Shown here in pieces: positions 33,928 through 43,999 of a stretch of DNA of 64,000 nucleotides. Made by a program: the position numbers and the translations under genes. Source of the stretch: Sarcina sp. DSM 11001 (GTDB lineage Bacteria > Bacillota > Clostridia > Lachnospirales > Lachnospiraceae); contig NZ_FNFZ01000018.1 of NCBI RefSeq assembly GCF_900101015.1, positions 25,197 through 89,196 of the forward strand, given 5' to 3'. Each line of letters begins with the position of its first letter. The first letter of the stretch is position 1. The notes below the pieces were generated by a model. That model was not told the DNA's origin, did not search any database, and worked only from the letters and a program-made list of their open reading frames with translations.

Positions 33928-36300
33928 ATGGAAATAAAACTTCTGACAGAAGAAACGATCAGCCGTATTTCAGCGGGAGAGGTCATAGAGCGGCCTCTCA
34001 ACGTTGTCAAGGAGCTGGTGGAAAATTCGATCGACGCGGGGGCAACTGCCATCACCGTTGAGATAAGAGACGGCGGGATCAGTATGATCCGGGTCACAGA
34101 CAACGGCTGCGGTATCGAACAGGACCAGATCGGCCGCGCTTTTGTACGTCACGCCACCAGCAAGATCCGGGACGCCGCTGATCTGTCCCATCTGTCCTCT
34201 CTGGGCTTCCGCGGCGAGGCCCTCGCCAGTATCGCGGCTGTCGCCCAGGTGGAAATGATCACCAAGGTCCGGGAAAGCCTTCTGGGAACCCGGGCGGTCA
34301 ACGACCATCTGGCAGCCTACTCCCCTGATACCCCGGTCCGGATCGACCTCGAGGAGATCGGGGCGCCGGACGGGACCACCGTCATTGTCCGCAATCTTTT
34401 TGGAAGCATTCCGGTACGCCGCCGCTTCCTGCGCCAGCCCCAGACAGAGGCCGGGTACATTACCGATCTCATTGAGAAGCAGGCCCTTTCCCATCCTCTG
34501 GTTTCCTTTCACTACCGCGTCAACGGGCAGGACAGGCTCCACACAACCGGAAATGGAAATCTCAGGGAGCTGATCTACCGCATCTACGGTCGGGAGACTG
34601 CAAACGCCATCGTACCGATCCACTCCGAAGATCCTGATCACGGTATGGTTCTCGATGGCTTTCTGGGAAAGCCTGAGATCAGCCGCACGACCCGGAGCTT
34701 TGAGACTTTTTTCATCAACGGGAGAATGCTAAAAAGCAGAGAGCTTTCCGCCGGCCTCGAGGAGGGGTATAGGACTGACCTCATGCAGCACCGGTTTCCC
34801 TTCGCCGTCCTGCATCTGACCATGCCTCCCGAAGACCTGGATGTCAATGTGCATCCTTCCAAGATGGAGGTGCGCTTCACAGACCGCCGCGCCGTCCTCC
34901 ACTTTCTGGATTCCAGCGTCCATGAGACCCTGAGCAAAATCGAACTAATCCCGAAGGCAACTCTCCGCACGGCAAAGCAGGAACGCGCATTGCGCCAAAA
35001 GGAGGCCCGCCTCAAGGAGGAACAGCTCCGCAAGGCTCCCGCCTACGAGGCTTTTGAATCTGCCAGAACAGACCGGATCCCTGCGGCCCCTGCAAAATCT
35101 GTCGGGACAGCTGCCGCCCCTTCCGGCTCAGACAGTCCTGCAGAGAACAGTTCAACGATCTTCGAACTCTCTTCACGAAACATCCCGGCTTCCAGTCCGG
35201 ATCGATCTGTCGCTCCTTCAAAAGACCATCCGTCCTCCGACGGTGTTTCCCGGAAGGATGCCTTATATCAAACTGAAAGAGAAGCGAGGGATCCTCTGCT
35301 ATTTGAAGACAGACGCCCGTATACGGTGACTCATACCCAGGCCCATACTTCCGCCGAGGCAGCTGTAGTCTCCCCGGGTTCTGAACCCGCAGATTTTTCA
35401 GCTCCAGATCAGGCAGGTCCAGGGTATGAAGCCTCCGCTTCCACGGCTGCAGGCACTCTGACGCCTGATGCCGGACCTGCAGTTCCAGAAGCCGCTTTCC
35501 CCGACGGTATTCCTGAACAGCTGTCGTTTACGGACGCCCTTTCAGAAAACACATCTCCTGAAAAGGACTTCCTGCTCACCGGGGAAAATGCCGCTCGTTT
35601 CAGGTTGATCGGACAGGTATTCGACACCTACTGGCTGATCGAATATGAAAAGCAGCTCCTGATCATCGATCAGCATGCCGCGCATGAGAAAGTCAATTAT
35701 GAGCGGATGATGAACAGGATTGCGAGAGAGCATCCCGCCCTGGACCACAGGGGCAGCATCCGGACTGCTGCGCCGGAGGAATATCTGGCTCTTGACCGCC
35801 TTCTGGAAAAAGAAAGAACCGCTAAACAGCGGCGTGATGAAGCCGGGGAACAAGAGCCTGTTTTCGTCGCCTCCCAGCAGCTCCTGCCTCCTATTGTACT
35901 GCGCCTGAGCGGGCAGGAGGAAAATGCCTACCGGCAGTTTCAGGATGTTTTTGCCGCAATGGGATATGAAATAGAAGACTTTGGCGGGAGCACCTTCGCC
36001 ATCAGAGCCGTTCCTGCCGAACTCTTTGGACAGACAGCAGACAGTCTGTTCAGGGAGGTATTGGAGGAGATCATCAGTGAGCGCGTCAGCGGGACTCCCG
36101 GTGTCATTCTTTCTAAAATCGCCTCCCTGTCCTGCAAAGCTGCAGTCAAGGGAAACAGCCGTCTCTCTGAGACTGAAGCAAAAGCATTGATCGCCGAGCT
36201 TATCACACTGGAAAACCCCTATCACTGCCCTCACGGCCGTCCCACTATGATCGTCATGAGCCAGCGCGAGATGGACCGCAAATTTAAAAGGATCATCTGA
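33928..36300 (+). CDS. mutL: DNA mismatch repair protein MutL (endonuclease type)
   Basis: 790 residues from ATG 33928 (MEIKLLTEETISRISAGEVIERP); an upstream TTG is not convincing. Residues 1-~330 form the GHKL ATPase (VVKELVENSIDAGA, DNGCGI, ATSKI, GFRGEAL). A long, poorly conserved linker (~350-560, Ala/Ser/Pro-rich) follows. The C-terminal domain carries the nicking-endonuclease motif DQHAAHEKVNYE and 'CPHGRPT', so strand incision is MutL's job here, as expected without MutH. The 49 bp before it hold three tandem ~16-bp repeats (GTATTGAATCAGC-type). Confidence 0.96.
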   Translation: MEIKLLTEETISRISAGEVIERPLNVVKELVENSIDAGATAITVEIRDGGISMIRVTDNGCGIEQDQIGRAFVRHATSKIRDAADLSHLSSLGFRGEALASIAAVAQVEMITKVRESLLGTRAVNDHLAAYSPDTPVRIDLEEIGAPDGTTVIVRNLFGSIPVRRRFLRQPQTEAGYITDLIEKQALSHPLVSFHYRVNGQDRLHTTGNGNLRELIYRIYGRETANAIVPIHSEDPDHGMVLDGFLGKPEISRTTRSFETFFINGRMLKSRELSAGLEEGYRTDLMQHRFPFAVLHLTMPPEDLDVNVHPSKMEVRFTDRRAVLHFLDSSVHETLSKIELIPKATLRTAKQERALRQKEARLKEEQLRKAPAYEAFESARTDRIPAAPAKSVGTAAAPSGSDSPAENSSTIFELSSRNIPASSPDRSVAPSKDHPSSDGVSRKDALYQTEREARDPLLFEDRRPYTVTHTQAHTSAEAAVVSPGSEPADFSAPDQAGPGYEASASTAAGTLTPDAGPAVPEAAFPDGIPEQLSFTDALSENTSPEKDFLLTGENAARFRLIGQVFDTYWLIEYEKQLLIIDQHAAHEKVNYERMMNRIAREHPALDHRGSIRTAAPEEYLALDRLLEKERTAKQRRDEAGEQEPVFVASQQLLPPIVLRLSGQEENAYRQFQDVFAAMGYEIEDFGGSTFAIRAVPAELFGQTADSLFREVLEEIISERVSGTPGVILSKIASLSCKAAVKGNSRLSETEAKALIAELITLENPYHCPHGRPTMIVMSQREMDRKFKRII

Positions 36301-36334
36301 ATCCTTTTATACAGGAATCAGAATAGAGGACTTT

Positions 36335-37336
36335 ATGTCTAATTTTTCAAACAACTCTTTTTTAGCCCCGGCTGAAGCGAAAAAACCGCTGGTCATCATT
36401 GCCGGCCCGACGGCAACAGGCAAGACCGCTGTCTCCGTTGAACTGGCCGCCCGCCTGAACGGCAGCATCATCTCCGCAGACTCCATGCAGGTCTACAGAG
36501 GCATGGATATTGGTTCCGCAAAGGTAACAGAGGAAGAGAAGAGAGGAATACCGCATTACCTGATCGATGTCGCGGATCCTGAGGACAGCTGGAACGTCGT
36601 CCGTTTCCAGAAGGAAGCCATGAATGCAGTTGATGCCATACTGGCTGAAGGCCGCCTTCCCTTCCTTGTCGGCGGGACAGGTTTTTACATCCAGGCCCTT
36701 TTATACGGCATCGATTTTACACAGATGGAGGCGGACAGCGATGACCGCGCCTCCCTGGAGGAAGCTGCGCGCAGGGATGGTCCACAAGCCCTCCATCGGC
36801 GGCTGCAGGAAATCGATCCGGAGGCTGCCGAAGCGATCCACCCCAACAATGTCAAACGGATCATCCGTGCTCTCGAGTTTGCCCAAAACAGCGGCGGGCT
36901 CAAGATCTCCGAGCACAACCGCCGGGAGCGTATGCGCGAACCCGCCTTTAACGCTGTCTTTTTTGTCCTGACGATGGACCGCAAAAAGCTCTATGAGCGA
37001 ATCGACGCCCGCGTAGATCTCATGATGCAGAAGGGACTCGCCGATGAGGTCCGAAGACTCAGGGCAGGGGGACTTACAGCTTCCGATGTCTCCATGCAGG
37101 GCATCGGATACAGGCAGATCTTTCCAGCCCTGGAAGGCGAATATTCTCTTGATGAAGCTGTCAGGCTCATCAAACGGGATTCCCGCCATTTTGCCAAGCG
37201 CCAGCTCACCTGGTTCCGGAGGGAAAAAAACGTCATCTGGATCGACGCGGATTCCTTTGCGGACAGACAAAAGATGAGCGATACCATGGAAGAGATGATC
37301 CGCACCCGTCTTCACCTGCCGCAGGAGAAGGTCTGA
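36335..37336 (+). CDS. miaA: tRNA dimethylallyltransferase
   Basis: 333 residues. It prenylates A37 of tRNAs, the substrate for MiaB encoded upstream. P-loop GPTATGKTAVSVELA, 'ISADSMQVYRGMDIGSAK', 'HYLIDVADPEDSWNVVRFQ' and 'LVGGTGFYIQALLYG' are diagnostic. It follows mutL by 34 bp and probably belongs to the same operon. Confidence 0.96.
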   Translation: MSNFSNNSFLAPAEAKKPLVIIAGPTATGKTAVSVELAARLNGSIISADSMQVYRGMDIGSAKVTEEEKRGIPHYLIDVADPEDSWNVVRFQKEAMNAVDAILAEGRLPFLVGGTGFYIQALLYGIDFTQMEADSDDRASLEEAARRDGPQALHRRLQEIDPEAAEAIHPNNVKRIIRALEFAQNSGGLKISEHNRRERMREPAFNAVFFVLTMDRKKLYERIDARVDLMMQKGLADEVRRLRAGGLTASDVSMQGIGYRQIFPALEGEYSLDEAVRLIKRDSRHFAKRQLTWFRREKNVIWIDADSFADRQKMSDTMEEMIRTRLHLPQEKV

Positions 37337-37414
37337 GAGTTTCACGTACAGTAAGAATCGCAGCGCAAATAAATGCTCCATCCGGCTTGTTATCCTAAGG
37401 AGAAATATCCATCA

Positions 37415-38806
37415 ATGAAAAACACATCAGCGAATAAGACATCACCAGCCAATACATCTTCAATAAACACTTCATCGAAAGAGTTTGAAAAAGAAAGTGA
37501 TCAGTCCCGGACCTCCCTGACAGACCTGTATGCTTCCTTTGGCATCTGCAGGGAGGTTCTGGCCTTTGCAGAGCCGGTCCTGGACGGACTGCGCCGGCGC
37601 TTTTCCGCCATTGATGAAACCGCGGAATACAACCAGCTCCGCGTGATCCGCGCAATGCAGGATTGCCACATCGGCGAGGCTCACCTGAAAGGAACGACCG
37701 GGTACGGCTATGACGATATCGGCCGCGACGGGCTGGAAAAGGTCTATGCCTCCTATTTCGGGACTGAAGATGCCCTTGTGCGGCCGCAGATCACCTGCGG
37801 GACACACGCCCTGGCTCTGGCCCTGATGGGCAATCTGCGCCCGGGGGATATCCTGCTTTCCGCGGCAGGCAAGCCCTACGATACCCTTGAAGAAGTCATC
37901 GGGATCCGTCCCTCCCGGGGATCGCTTGCCGAATACGGTATCGGCTACAGACAGGTCGACCTCCTGCCGGACGGAAGCTTTGACTTTGAAGGTATCCGGG
38001 AGGTTCTTGCAGCCGATCAGGACAAAAGGATCCGCCTGGTGACCATACAGAGGTCAAAGGGATACCAGACAAGACGCACTCTGTCTGTCTCACAGATCGG
38101 CGGGGCAATCTCTTTTATCAAGAGCCTCCGGCCGGATATCCTGTGCATGACCGACAACTGCTACGGGGAATTCGTGGAGCGCATTGAGCCTTCCCACGTC
38201 GGCGCGGACATGGTCGTCGGTTCCCTGATCAAGAATCCAGGCGGCGGCCTGGCTCCGGTCGGCGGCTACATCGCCGGACGAGCAGACTGCGTGGAAAACG
38301 CAGCCGTGCGCCTGACCTCTCCGGGGCTCGGAAAAGAAGTCGGCCCCTCCCTGGAAGTCCTTCCCTCCCTCTATCAGGGCTTCTTTATGGGCCCCACTGT
38401 TACGGCAGCCGCCCTCAAGGGAGCCATTTTTGCCGCCTGCCTCTATGAGAAGCTGGGCTTTTCCGTCCTCCCCGACGGCCGGGAATCCAGACATGATATC
38501 ATCCAGTCGATCACCTTCGGAAACCCGGAGGGAGTCATTGCCTTCTGCCAGGGGATCCAGTCCTCCTCGCCCGTCGACAGCTTTGTGGAGGCATACCCGG
38601 CCCCGATGCCCGGTTACGACAGCGATGTCATCATGGCTGCCGGCGCTTTTGTCTCCGGCTCATCCATAGAACTGAGTGCGGACGGACCCATCAAACCACC
38701 TTATGCCGTCTATTTCCAGGGCGGCCTCACCTGGCCTCATGCCCGTCTCGGCATCCTGCGCACCGTACAGAATTTCCTTGACAGAGGCCTGATCAGCCTT
38801 CCATGA
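37415..38806 (+). CDS. PLP-dependent 'aluminium resistance'/methionine gamma-lyase-like protein
   Basis: About 463 residues from ATG 37415, which has AAGGAG at 37397-37402 (an ATG at 37373 is less likely). The first ~30 residues are Asn/Ser/Thr/Lys-rich and repetitive (NTSANKTSPANTSSINTSS), unlike the rest. After that: 'GTTGYGYDDIGRDGLEKVYA', 'ALVRPQITCGTHALALAL', 'TDNCYGEF' and the PLP lysine region VGSLIKNPGGGLAPVGGYIAG. It is a fold-type I PLP enzyme of the Met gamma-lyase-like family often called aluminium resistance protein; its substrate is not known. It commonly follows miaA in Firmicutes. Confidence 0.9.
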   Translation: MKNTSANKTSPANTSSINTSSKEFEKESDQSRTSLTDLYASFGICREVLAFAEPVLDGLRRRFSAIDETAEYNQLRVIRAMQDCHIGEAHLKGTTGYGYDDIGRDGLEKVYASYFGTEDALVRPQITCGTHALALALMGNLRPGDILLSAAGKPYDTLEEVIGIRPSRGSLAEYGIGYRQVDLLPDGSFDFEGIREVLAADQDKRIRLVTIQRSKGYQTRRTLSVSQIGGAISFIKSLRPDILCMTDNCYGEFVERIEPSHVGADMVVGSLIKNPGGGLAPVGGYIAGRADCVENAAVRLTSPGLGKEVGPSLEVLPSLYQGFFMGPTVTAAALKGAIFAACLYEKLGFSVLPDGRESRHDIIQSITFGNPEGVIAFCQGIQSSSPVDSFVEAYPAPMPGYDSDVIMAAGAFVSGSSIELSADGPIKPPYAVYFQGGLTWPHARLGILRTVQNFLDRGLISLP

Positions 38807-38808
38807 TC

Positions 38809-38856
38809 AAAAAGCCGCTAAAACCGCCTCGAGTTTCGAGCCGGTCTGTACAGTAA
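38809..38856. repeat. Truncated copy of the 152-bp insertion element
   Basis: The stretch from AAAAAGCCGC through CGCCTCGAGTTTCGAGCC to CTGTACAGTAA matches 24963-25010 with a few differences. Only the right third of the element is present, starting 3 bp after the stop of the PLP gene. Confidence 0.8.
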
Positions 38857-38895
38857 CGTCCCACCCACCCCTTGTTCCCCCGATTTGCGTTCCTC

Positions 38896-38924
38896 TTGAC
38901 TGAACTGTCAGAAAACTATAAAAT
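38896..38924 (+). promoter_or_regulatory. Sigma-A-like promoter of radC
   Basis: TTGACT (38896-38901), a 17-bp spacer and TAAAAT (38919-38924). Its position, ~45 bp before the radC start, fits a promoter for the radC-PBP-rodA group. Confidence 0.7.
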
Positions 38925-38969
38925 ATTTTGTGTATGTCCTTTTTGCCCGGAGAGCGGAAAGGATATTGT

Positions 38970-39677
38970 ATGAATATTTTACAAAACAACAGTGAAATGC
39001 CTTATGAACGCTTTCTTTCCTGCGGGGCGCAGAGTCTCACTAATGCTGAGCTCCTCGCGATCATCCTGCGTACTGGAACGAAAGAAAAAAGTGCCACACA
39101 GCTCAGCCGGGAGGTCCTTGGGTTTTTTGAAGACGGGTCCAGCGACCTGTCCTCTCTCCGCCGGCTGACTCTCCAGGACCTCATATCCATTCCCGGGATC
39201 GGTGAAGTCAAGGCTGTCAAGATCCTCTCGCTCGCCGAAATATCCAGGCGTCTCGTGAGGGAACGGGCCGCCCAGAAGCTCATCTTCAGCTCGCCTTCGT
39301 CGGTCGCGGATTATTATATGGAGGATATGAGACATCTGGAGACGGAAAAAGCTGTTCTGGTAATGCTCGACAACCGCATGGCGCTTCTGCGGGAAGAGAC
39401 GGTCTCTACCGGTACGGTGAACTGTACGCTGCTCTCACCGAGGGAGATTTTTATCCAGGCCATGCGCTGGAATGCCGTCAATATCATGCTGGTCCACAAT
39501 CACCCCAGCGGCGACCCGACGCCCAGTGATCTGGATCTGGATATCACCGGACGGATCTGCCGGGCGGGACAGCTTCTGGGAATACGCCTGATCGATCATC
39601 TGATCATCGGCGACCACAACTGGACGAGCCTCAGGGAATATGGCTGCGTCCCCGACTATGACCTGCCTGAGGATTGA
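38970..39677 (+). CDS. radC: RadC-family (JAMM) protein
   Basis: 235 residues from ATG 38970 (GGAAAGGA upstream). N-terminal helix-hairpin-helix (SIPGIGEVKAVKILSLAEISRR) and a C-terminal JAMM-like metal motif, LVHNHPSGDPTPSDLD, are intact, matching the family's usual size. Despite its name a repair role is not established; the protein is often linked to DNA metabolism or competence. Followed after 38 bp by the PBP gene, as in many Firmicutes where radC precedes mreBCD or PBP genes; mreB-like genes are missing here. Confidence 0.94.
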   Translation: MNILQNNSEMPYERFLSCGAQSLTNAELLAIILRTGTKEKSATQLSREVLGFFEDGSSDLSSLRRLTLQDLISIPGIGEVKAVKILSLAEISRRLVRERAAQKLIFSSPSSVADYYMEDMRHLETEKAVLVMLDNRMALLREETVSTGTVNCTLLSPREIFIQAMRWNAVNIMLVHNHPSGDPTPSDLDLDITGRICRAGQLLGIRLIDHLIIGDHNWTSLREYGCVPDYDLPED

Positions 39678-39715
39678 TACATACAGTTCCTTATCCTTTT
39701 TGGGGAGAGTGTATT

Positions 39716-42700
39716 TTGAGTAAACCAGTCAAAAAACAAAACATCAGATACATAAAAGCCAAACGCGATGCGGAAAGGGCAAAAAGAGCAGACAGAACAG
39801 AAAGGGCAGACAGGGCAGGACGCCGCCGGTCTTATTTTCTTGTGCTGGGAAGCCTGCTGATGGCAGCCCTGCTCATTTCCCGCCTCTACACTCTCCAGAT
39901 CGTCAATTCCGAACGTTATCTCTCTGATTTCCAGAGCCGGATCCGCCGGACAGTTGTCATCCACGGGACCCGCGGCCGCATTCTGGACAAAAACGGCAAT
40001 GTCCTGGCGGATTCTGTCGCCTCCTACAATATCACCATGAACGATCTGACCGACGATTCGAAGGAGGACAACAAGATCCTCAATGAACGGATCCTGGAGA
40101 TCATCCACATTCTGGACAAAAACGGCGGAAAAATGCTCACTGACTTCAGCATCCGTCTCAGCGGCGGCAGTTTCTTCTATAAGGAAATGGGGCCGGTCGC
40201 CAAAGCCCGTTTTCTGGCAGATGTTTACGGTTATGCCGACCCTGACGATATGCCCGCGGAAAACCTGGAAAAAACAGCGGAGGAGGTCATCCATGACCTT
40301 GCCGACAGGTTCGGGATCAGTCCTTCCGTCTCAAAGGACGAAGACAGCGAAAAAGAAGACCGGGAGACTCTTCTGGAGATGGTGATCGCCAGATATAATC
40401 TGAGCCTGAACTACTACCAGAAATATATTGCCACCAGGCTCGCCTCCAACGTACCGGAGAAGACAAAAAAAGCTATAGAAAAGCGGTTCGATTCCAAGAA
40501 GGACGGAATCCAGATCGAAGAGGAGATGGTCCGCAGATATCCCGAAAAAGAAGCGGTCTATCTGAGCAACATCATCGGATACACCGGAGAAGCGTCCGAG
40601 GATTATCTGTCCGAGCATGACGGCACGGACAAGGACGGACGTCCCGATTACCGGGAGGGCGATATCGTCGGACTGACCGGGATCGAAGCCTCTCAGGAGG
40701 AGATCCTCCACGGCAGGAGCGGGCAGAAGACCTTCAACGTCGACAGCATCGGGCGTGTGACCGATGATCCGGTTGAAAACAGCGAGGTTTCCGCGAAGGA
40801 ACAGAGCTACAGCGAAGAGACCGGCAGGGATGTCTATCTGACGATCGATAAAGACCTGCAGATCGCTGCCTACCATATCGTAGAAAACAACCTGCGCAAC
40901 ATCATCCTCAATAAACTGCGGGACAGTATCGAGGATCAGGTCATCTCGGAGGATCAAAACGGTCTCAATATCACGATCCCTGTGAGCAATGTCTATGCCT
41001 CCTGCCTGAGCAACCTGATCGACACCAACCACCTGACCAGTGAAGACGCGACTGATACGGAAAAAGAGGTCGCAGAAGCTATTGACAGGTTCCGGGCTCA
41101 GCGCGCACCGGAGATCCTGGACGAGATCAGAAACGGGCAGACCATCCGCGAACAGCTCAACAATGAGATGAAGACCTATCAGGATCTGCTCGCCCAGGCC
41201 CTTTTTGACTACGGTCTCTTTAATGAAGCCGGGCTGGGGGATTCCGGAATACGCTCCTCTACGGTCTATTCAGGCTGGCAGAAGGGAAAGCATTCCCTCA
41301 ATGCACTGATCTCTGAGTCGATCCGTCATGGCTGGATCAACACGGACAGCAGTTATCTGGGACTCGAGACAGATTCTCCCTCTGACGATGAGCTGTACGA
41401 CGGCATTATGAACTTCTTCACTGCAGTGATCGGTTCCGATGAGAACACTCTCAATGACAGAGACATGCGCAATGCCATCTACAAGTATGTGATCGTCAAC
41501 CGGGAGGTCTCCGCCAATCAGGTCTGCCACCTGCTCCTGGATCAGGAGATCGTAGAGGTCAGCGACGAAGAACTGGAAAGCTTTAACAGTCCCTGGGGTG
41601 AAAGTGACTATACCTTTATCTACAACAGGATCCGGGACATGGATCTGACACCGGCCCAGCTTCACCTGTATCCCTCCACTGCATCCGTTGTTGTGACAGA
41701 TCCGGAATCAGGCGATGTTCTTGCAATGGTGTCCTATCCCGGGTTTGATACGAACAGGATCAATGATGAAGACTACTACCAGAAACTCGTCAATGATCCC
41801 GCAAAGCCCCTTCTCAACTACGCGACACAGCAGCTGACCGCACCGGGATCCACTTTCAAGCTGGTCACGGCGACAGCCGCCCTCAAGGAAAAGGTCATTG
41901 ATACCCAGGATGAAGTGAACTGCCAGAAGAAAGCGACCTTCAAAAAGGTAAAGAACGATCCCAATCCTCCCAAATGCTGGATCTACCCGGGCAGACACAG
42001 ATATCAGAACCTGGAGGGAGCCATCGCAAATTCCTGCAATATGTTCTTTTATGAAATGGGCTTCAGACTGGGACTTCCTGTCGACAATCCGGAATATGAC
42101 GAAGATGACTACGATTATGATGAGGACGATTTCGACAAGAGCGGATACAATTCCGTTCAAGCTGTAGAAAAAATCCAGAAATATGCCGGTATGTACGGTC
42201 TCGATTCCGTTTCCGGCGTAGAGATCAGTGAATCGGAGCCCCAGCTATTGACAAAAGATCCCATCCGAGGAGCGATCGGTCAGGACACCAACGCCTATAC
42301 GACCGCAAGCCTGGCCAGATATGTTTCCGCTGTTGCAAACAGTGGAACAAACTACGAACTGACACTCATCGACGCGGTCCAGACAGAAGACGGAGGGATC
42401 AGCAAGAACAAGGCGACTGTGGCAAACAAGATCACTCTTGAGGAAAAGGAATGGAACGCGATCCACAAGGGGATGCGCCGGGTCGTCTACGGCTATGGCG
42501 CCTTCAGCGTCCTGGGCGAGCAGCATCCTGTCGCCGGCAAGACCGGTACCGCCCAGCAGACAGGCATGCCGGACAATGCCCTGTTCATCGGTTATGCCCC
42601 TTATTACCTGCCCGGCGCCTGGAATGAGGATACTCTGGGCGAGCAGGAGAAACTCGCGATTGCTGTACGTATACCTAATGGTTATACCTCCGATTACGCC

Positions 42701-42793
42701 GCCCGGCTGGCATCGGATGTGATCAGAGTCTTTTATGATCCGGATCAGCTTGAACAGATCGTCGACAGTGTTGTTTTGGAAAAGGATTCATAA
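39716..42793 (+). CDS. Class B penicillin-binding protein (PBP2/MrdA-like)
   Basis: About 1025 residues from TTG 39716, with GGGGAG 9 bases upstream; a TTG at 39674 lacks a site. A basic, repetitive cytoplasmic tail (AERAKRADRTERADRAGRR), one transmembrane helix (SYFLVLGSLLMAALLI), the PBP dimerisation domain (RGRILDKNGNVLAD) and the transpeptidase follow. Active residues: S712 in APGSTFKLVTA, SCN in NSCNMFFYEMG, and K942 in AGKTGTAQQTG. It cross-links peptidoglycan, most likely with RodA encoded 3 bp downstream for cell elongation. The protein is unusually long, with an extended region (residues ~380-640) before the transpeptidase. An acidic EYDEDDYDYDEDD run lies after the SCN motif. Confidence 0.9.
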   Translation: MSKPVKKQNIRYIKAKRDAERAKRADRTERADRAGRRRSYFLVLGSLLMAALLISRLYTLQIVNSERYLSDFQSRIRRTVVIHGTRGRILDKNGNVLADSVASYNITMNDLTDDSKEDNKILNERILEIIHILDKNGGKMLTDFSIRLSGGSFFYKEMGPVAKARFLADVYGYADPDDMPAENLEKTAEEVIHDLADRFGISPSVSKDEDSEKEDRETLLEMVIARYNLSLNYYQKYIATRLASNVPEKTKKAIEKRFDSKKDGIQIEEEMVRRYPEKEAVYLSNIIGYTGEASEDYLSEHDGTDKDGRPDYREGDIVGLTGIEASQEEILHGRSGQKTFNVDSIGRVTDDPVENSEVSAKEQSYSEETGRDVYLTIDKDLQIAAYHIVENNLRNIILNKLRDSIEDQVISEDQNGLNITIPVSNVYASCLSNLIDTNHLTSEDATDTEKEVAEAIDRFRAQRAPEILDEIRNGQTIREQLNNEMKTYQDLLAQALFDYGLFNEAGLGDSGIRSSTVYSGWQKGKHSLNALISESIRHGWINTDSSYLGLETDSPSDDELYDGIMNFFTAVIGSDENTLNDRDMRNAIYKYVIVNREVSANQVCHLLLDQEIVEVSDEELESFNSPWGESDYTFIYNRIRDMDLTPAQLHLYPSTASVVVTDPESGDVLAMVSYPGFDTNRINDEDYYQKLVNDPAKPLLNYATQQLTAPGSTFKLVTATAALKEKVIDTQDEVNCQKKATFKKVKNDPNPPKCWIYPGRHRYQNLEGAIANSCNMFFYEMGFRLGLPVDNPEYDEDDYDYDEDDFDKSGYNSVQAVEKIQKYAGMYGLDSVSGVEISESEPQLLTKDPIRGAIGQDTNAYTTASLARYVSAVANSGTNYELTLIDAVQTEDGGISKNKATVANKITLEEKEWNAIHKGMRRVVYGYGAFSVLGEQHPVAGKTGTAQQTGMPDNALFIGYAPYYLPGAWNEDTLGEQEKLAIAVRIPNGYTSDYAARLASDVIRVFYDPDQLEQIVDSVVLEKDS

Positions 42794-42796
42794 CCA

Positions 42797-43888
42797 ATGT
42801 TTCGCTCATTTTCTCTGAAAAGATTTGATTTTCTTCTGGTCGCCCTGATCGGCGCTCTCAACTACTGTGGGCTTCTGGCGATCCGCAGTGCCGCCTCCGA
42901 GCTCTACGACCGCCAGCTGACCGGGATCTGCATCGGCCTGGGGCTGATGCTGGCTGTATCTGTGGTGGATTATCATCTGATCCTCAAGATCCACTGGGTC
43001 CTGTATGCGGCATCCATCGCCCTGCTGGTCATGGTCCTCTATGCCGGTTCCTCAGGAGGAGGGGCGCAGAGGTGGTTTTCCCTCTTCGGGATCACCTTCC
43101 AGCCCTCTGAAGCGGCAAAAATATTGTTGATTTTATTTTTTGCGGAGTTCATAATTAGTTACAGAAAATGGCTGGTGCTTCCTCTGCATCTTCTCGCCTG
43201 CATCGTACTGATCATCCCGCCGGTCTTTCTGGTCTACAAAGAGCCGGATCTCTCGACCAGTGTGATGCTCCTCCTGATCTTCTGCGTCATGATGTTCCTG
43301 GGAGGGCTGGAATGGCCCATCGTTGTAGCTGCGCTCGCTGCTGTCGGCGCCGGCTTCTGGTGGATCATGAATCAGGCCCTGCAGGGAGACCAGGGAATCC
43401 TGTCCCAATACCAGAGAAACAGGATCCTGGCCTGGCTCCATCCGGAAAACTTCGCGGATACAACTGCCTACCAGACGATGAACTCCATGATGGCCATCGG
43501 CTCCGGCGGAGTCTACGGAAAGGGGACTAATGAGATCAGTTCCCTTCTGAACACCGGTTTTATCTCTGAGTCACAGACAGATTTTATCTTTACTGTCGTT
43601 GGAGAGACCTTCGGCTTTATCGGCTGCTGCGCCGTGGTCGTCCTCATTTTTCTGATCACGATCAAATGCTTCCTGATCGCGGCAGGTGCCAAAGACATCC
43701 AGGGCAGGATCATCGCGGGTGGAATGGGAGCCTGGATCGGACTCCAGAGCTTTTTAAATATCGGGGTTGCCACAGGGCTTCTGCCCAACACAGGAATACC
43801 GCTTCCTTTTGTCAGCTACGGCCTTACCAGCCTGGTCTGCCTGTATGCCGGCATCGGTTTTCTGCTGAATGTGCGCATGCAGGAATGA
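42797..43888 (+). CDS. rodA: RodA/FtsW-family glycosyltransferase
   Basis: 363 residues with about ten transmembrane segments. It polymerises lipid II (SEDS family). 'QPSEAAKILLILFFAE', 'EPDLSTSVMLLLIF' and the C-terminal 'TGLLPNTGIPLPFVSYGLTSL' are family signatures. It begins 3 bp after the PBP gene, so I favour RodA over FtsW/SpoVE. The conserved loop around 'NRILAWLHPENFADTTAYQTMNSMMAIGSGG' is intact. Confidence 0.93.
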   Translation: MFRSFSLKRFDFLLVALIGALNYCGLLAIRSAASELYDRQLTGICIGLGLMLAVSVVDYHLILKIHWVLYAASIALLVMVLYAGSSGGGAQRWFSLFGITFQPSEAAKILLILFFAEFIISYRKWLVLPLHLLACIVLIIPPVFLVYKEPDLSTSVMLLLIFCVMMFLGGLEWPIVVAALAAVGAGFWWIMNQALQGDQGILSQYQRNRILAWLHPENFADTTAYQTMNSMMAIGSGGVYGKGTNEISSLLNTGFISESQTDFIFTVVGETFGFIGCCAVVVLIFLITIKCFLIAAGAKDIQGRIIAGGMGAWIGLQSFLNIGVATGLLPNTGIPLPFVSYGLTSLVCLYAGIGFLLNVRMQE

Positions 43889-43999
43889 ATTAATTGTTTA
43901 TGAGATCCGCGCAGCGGATACTGTACCGGTCCCTTACTGTTAATGCCTGCTCCTTATTGTTGATTTGACCTTGCTTTCTTTACACCAGGGAGGATCGAT

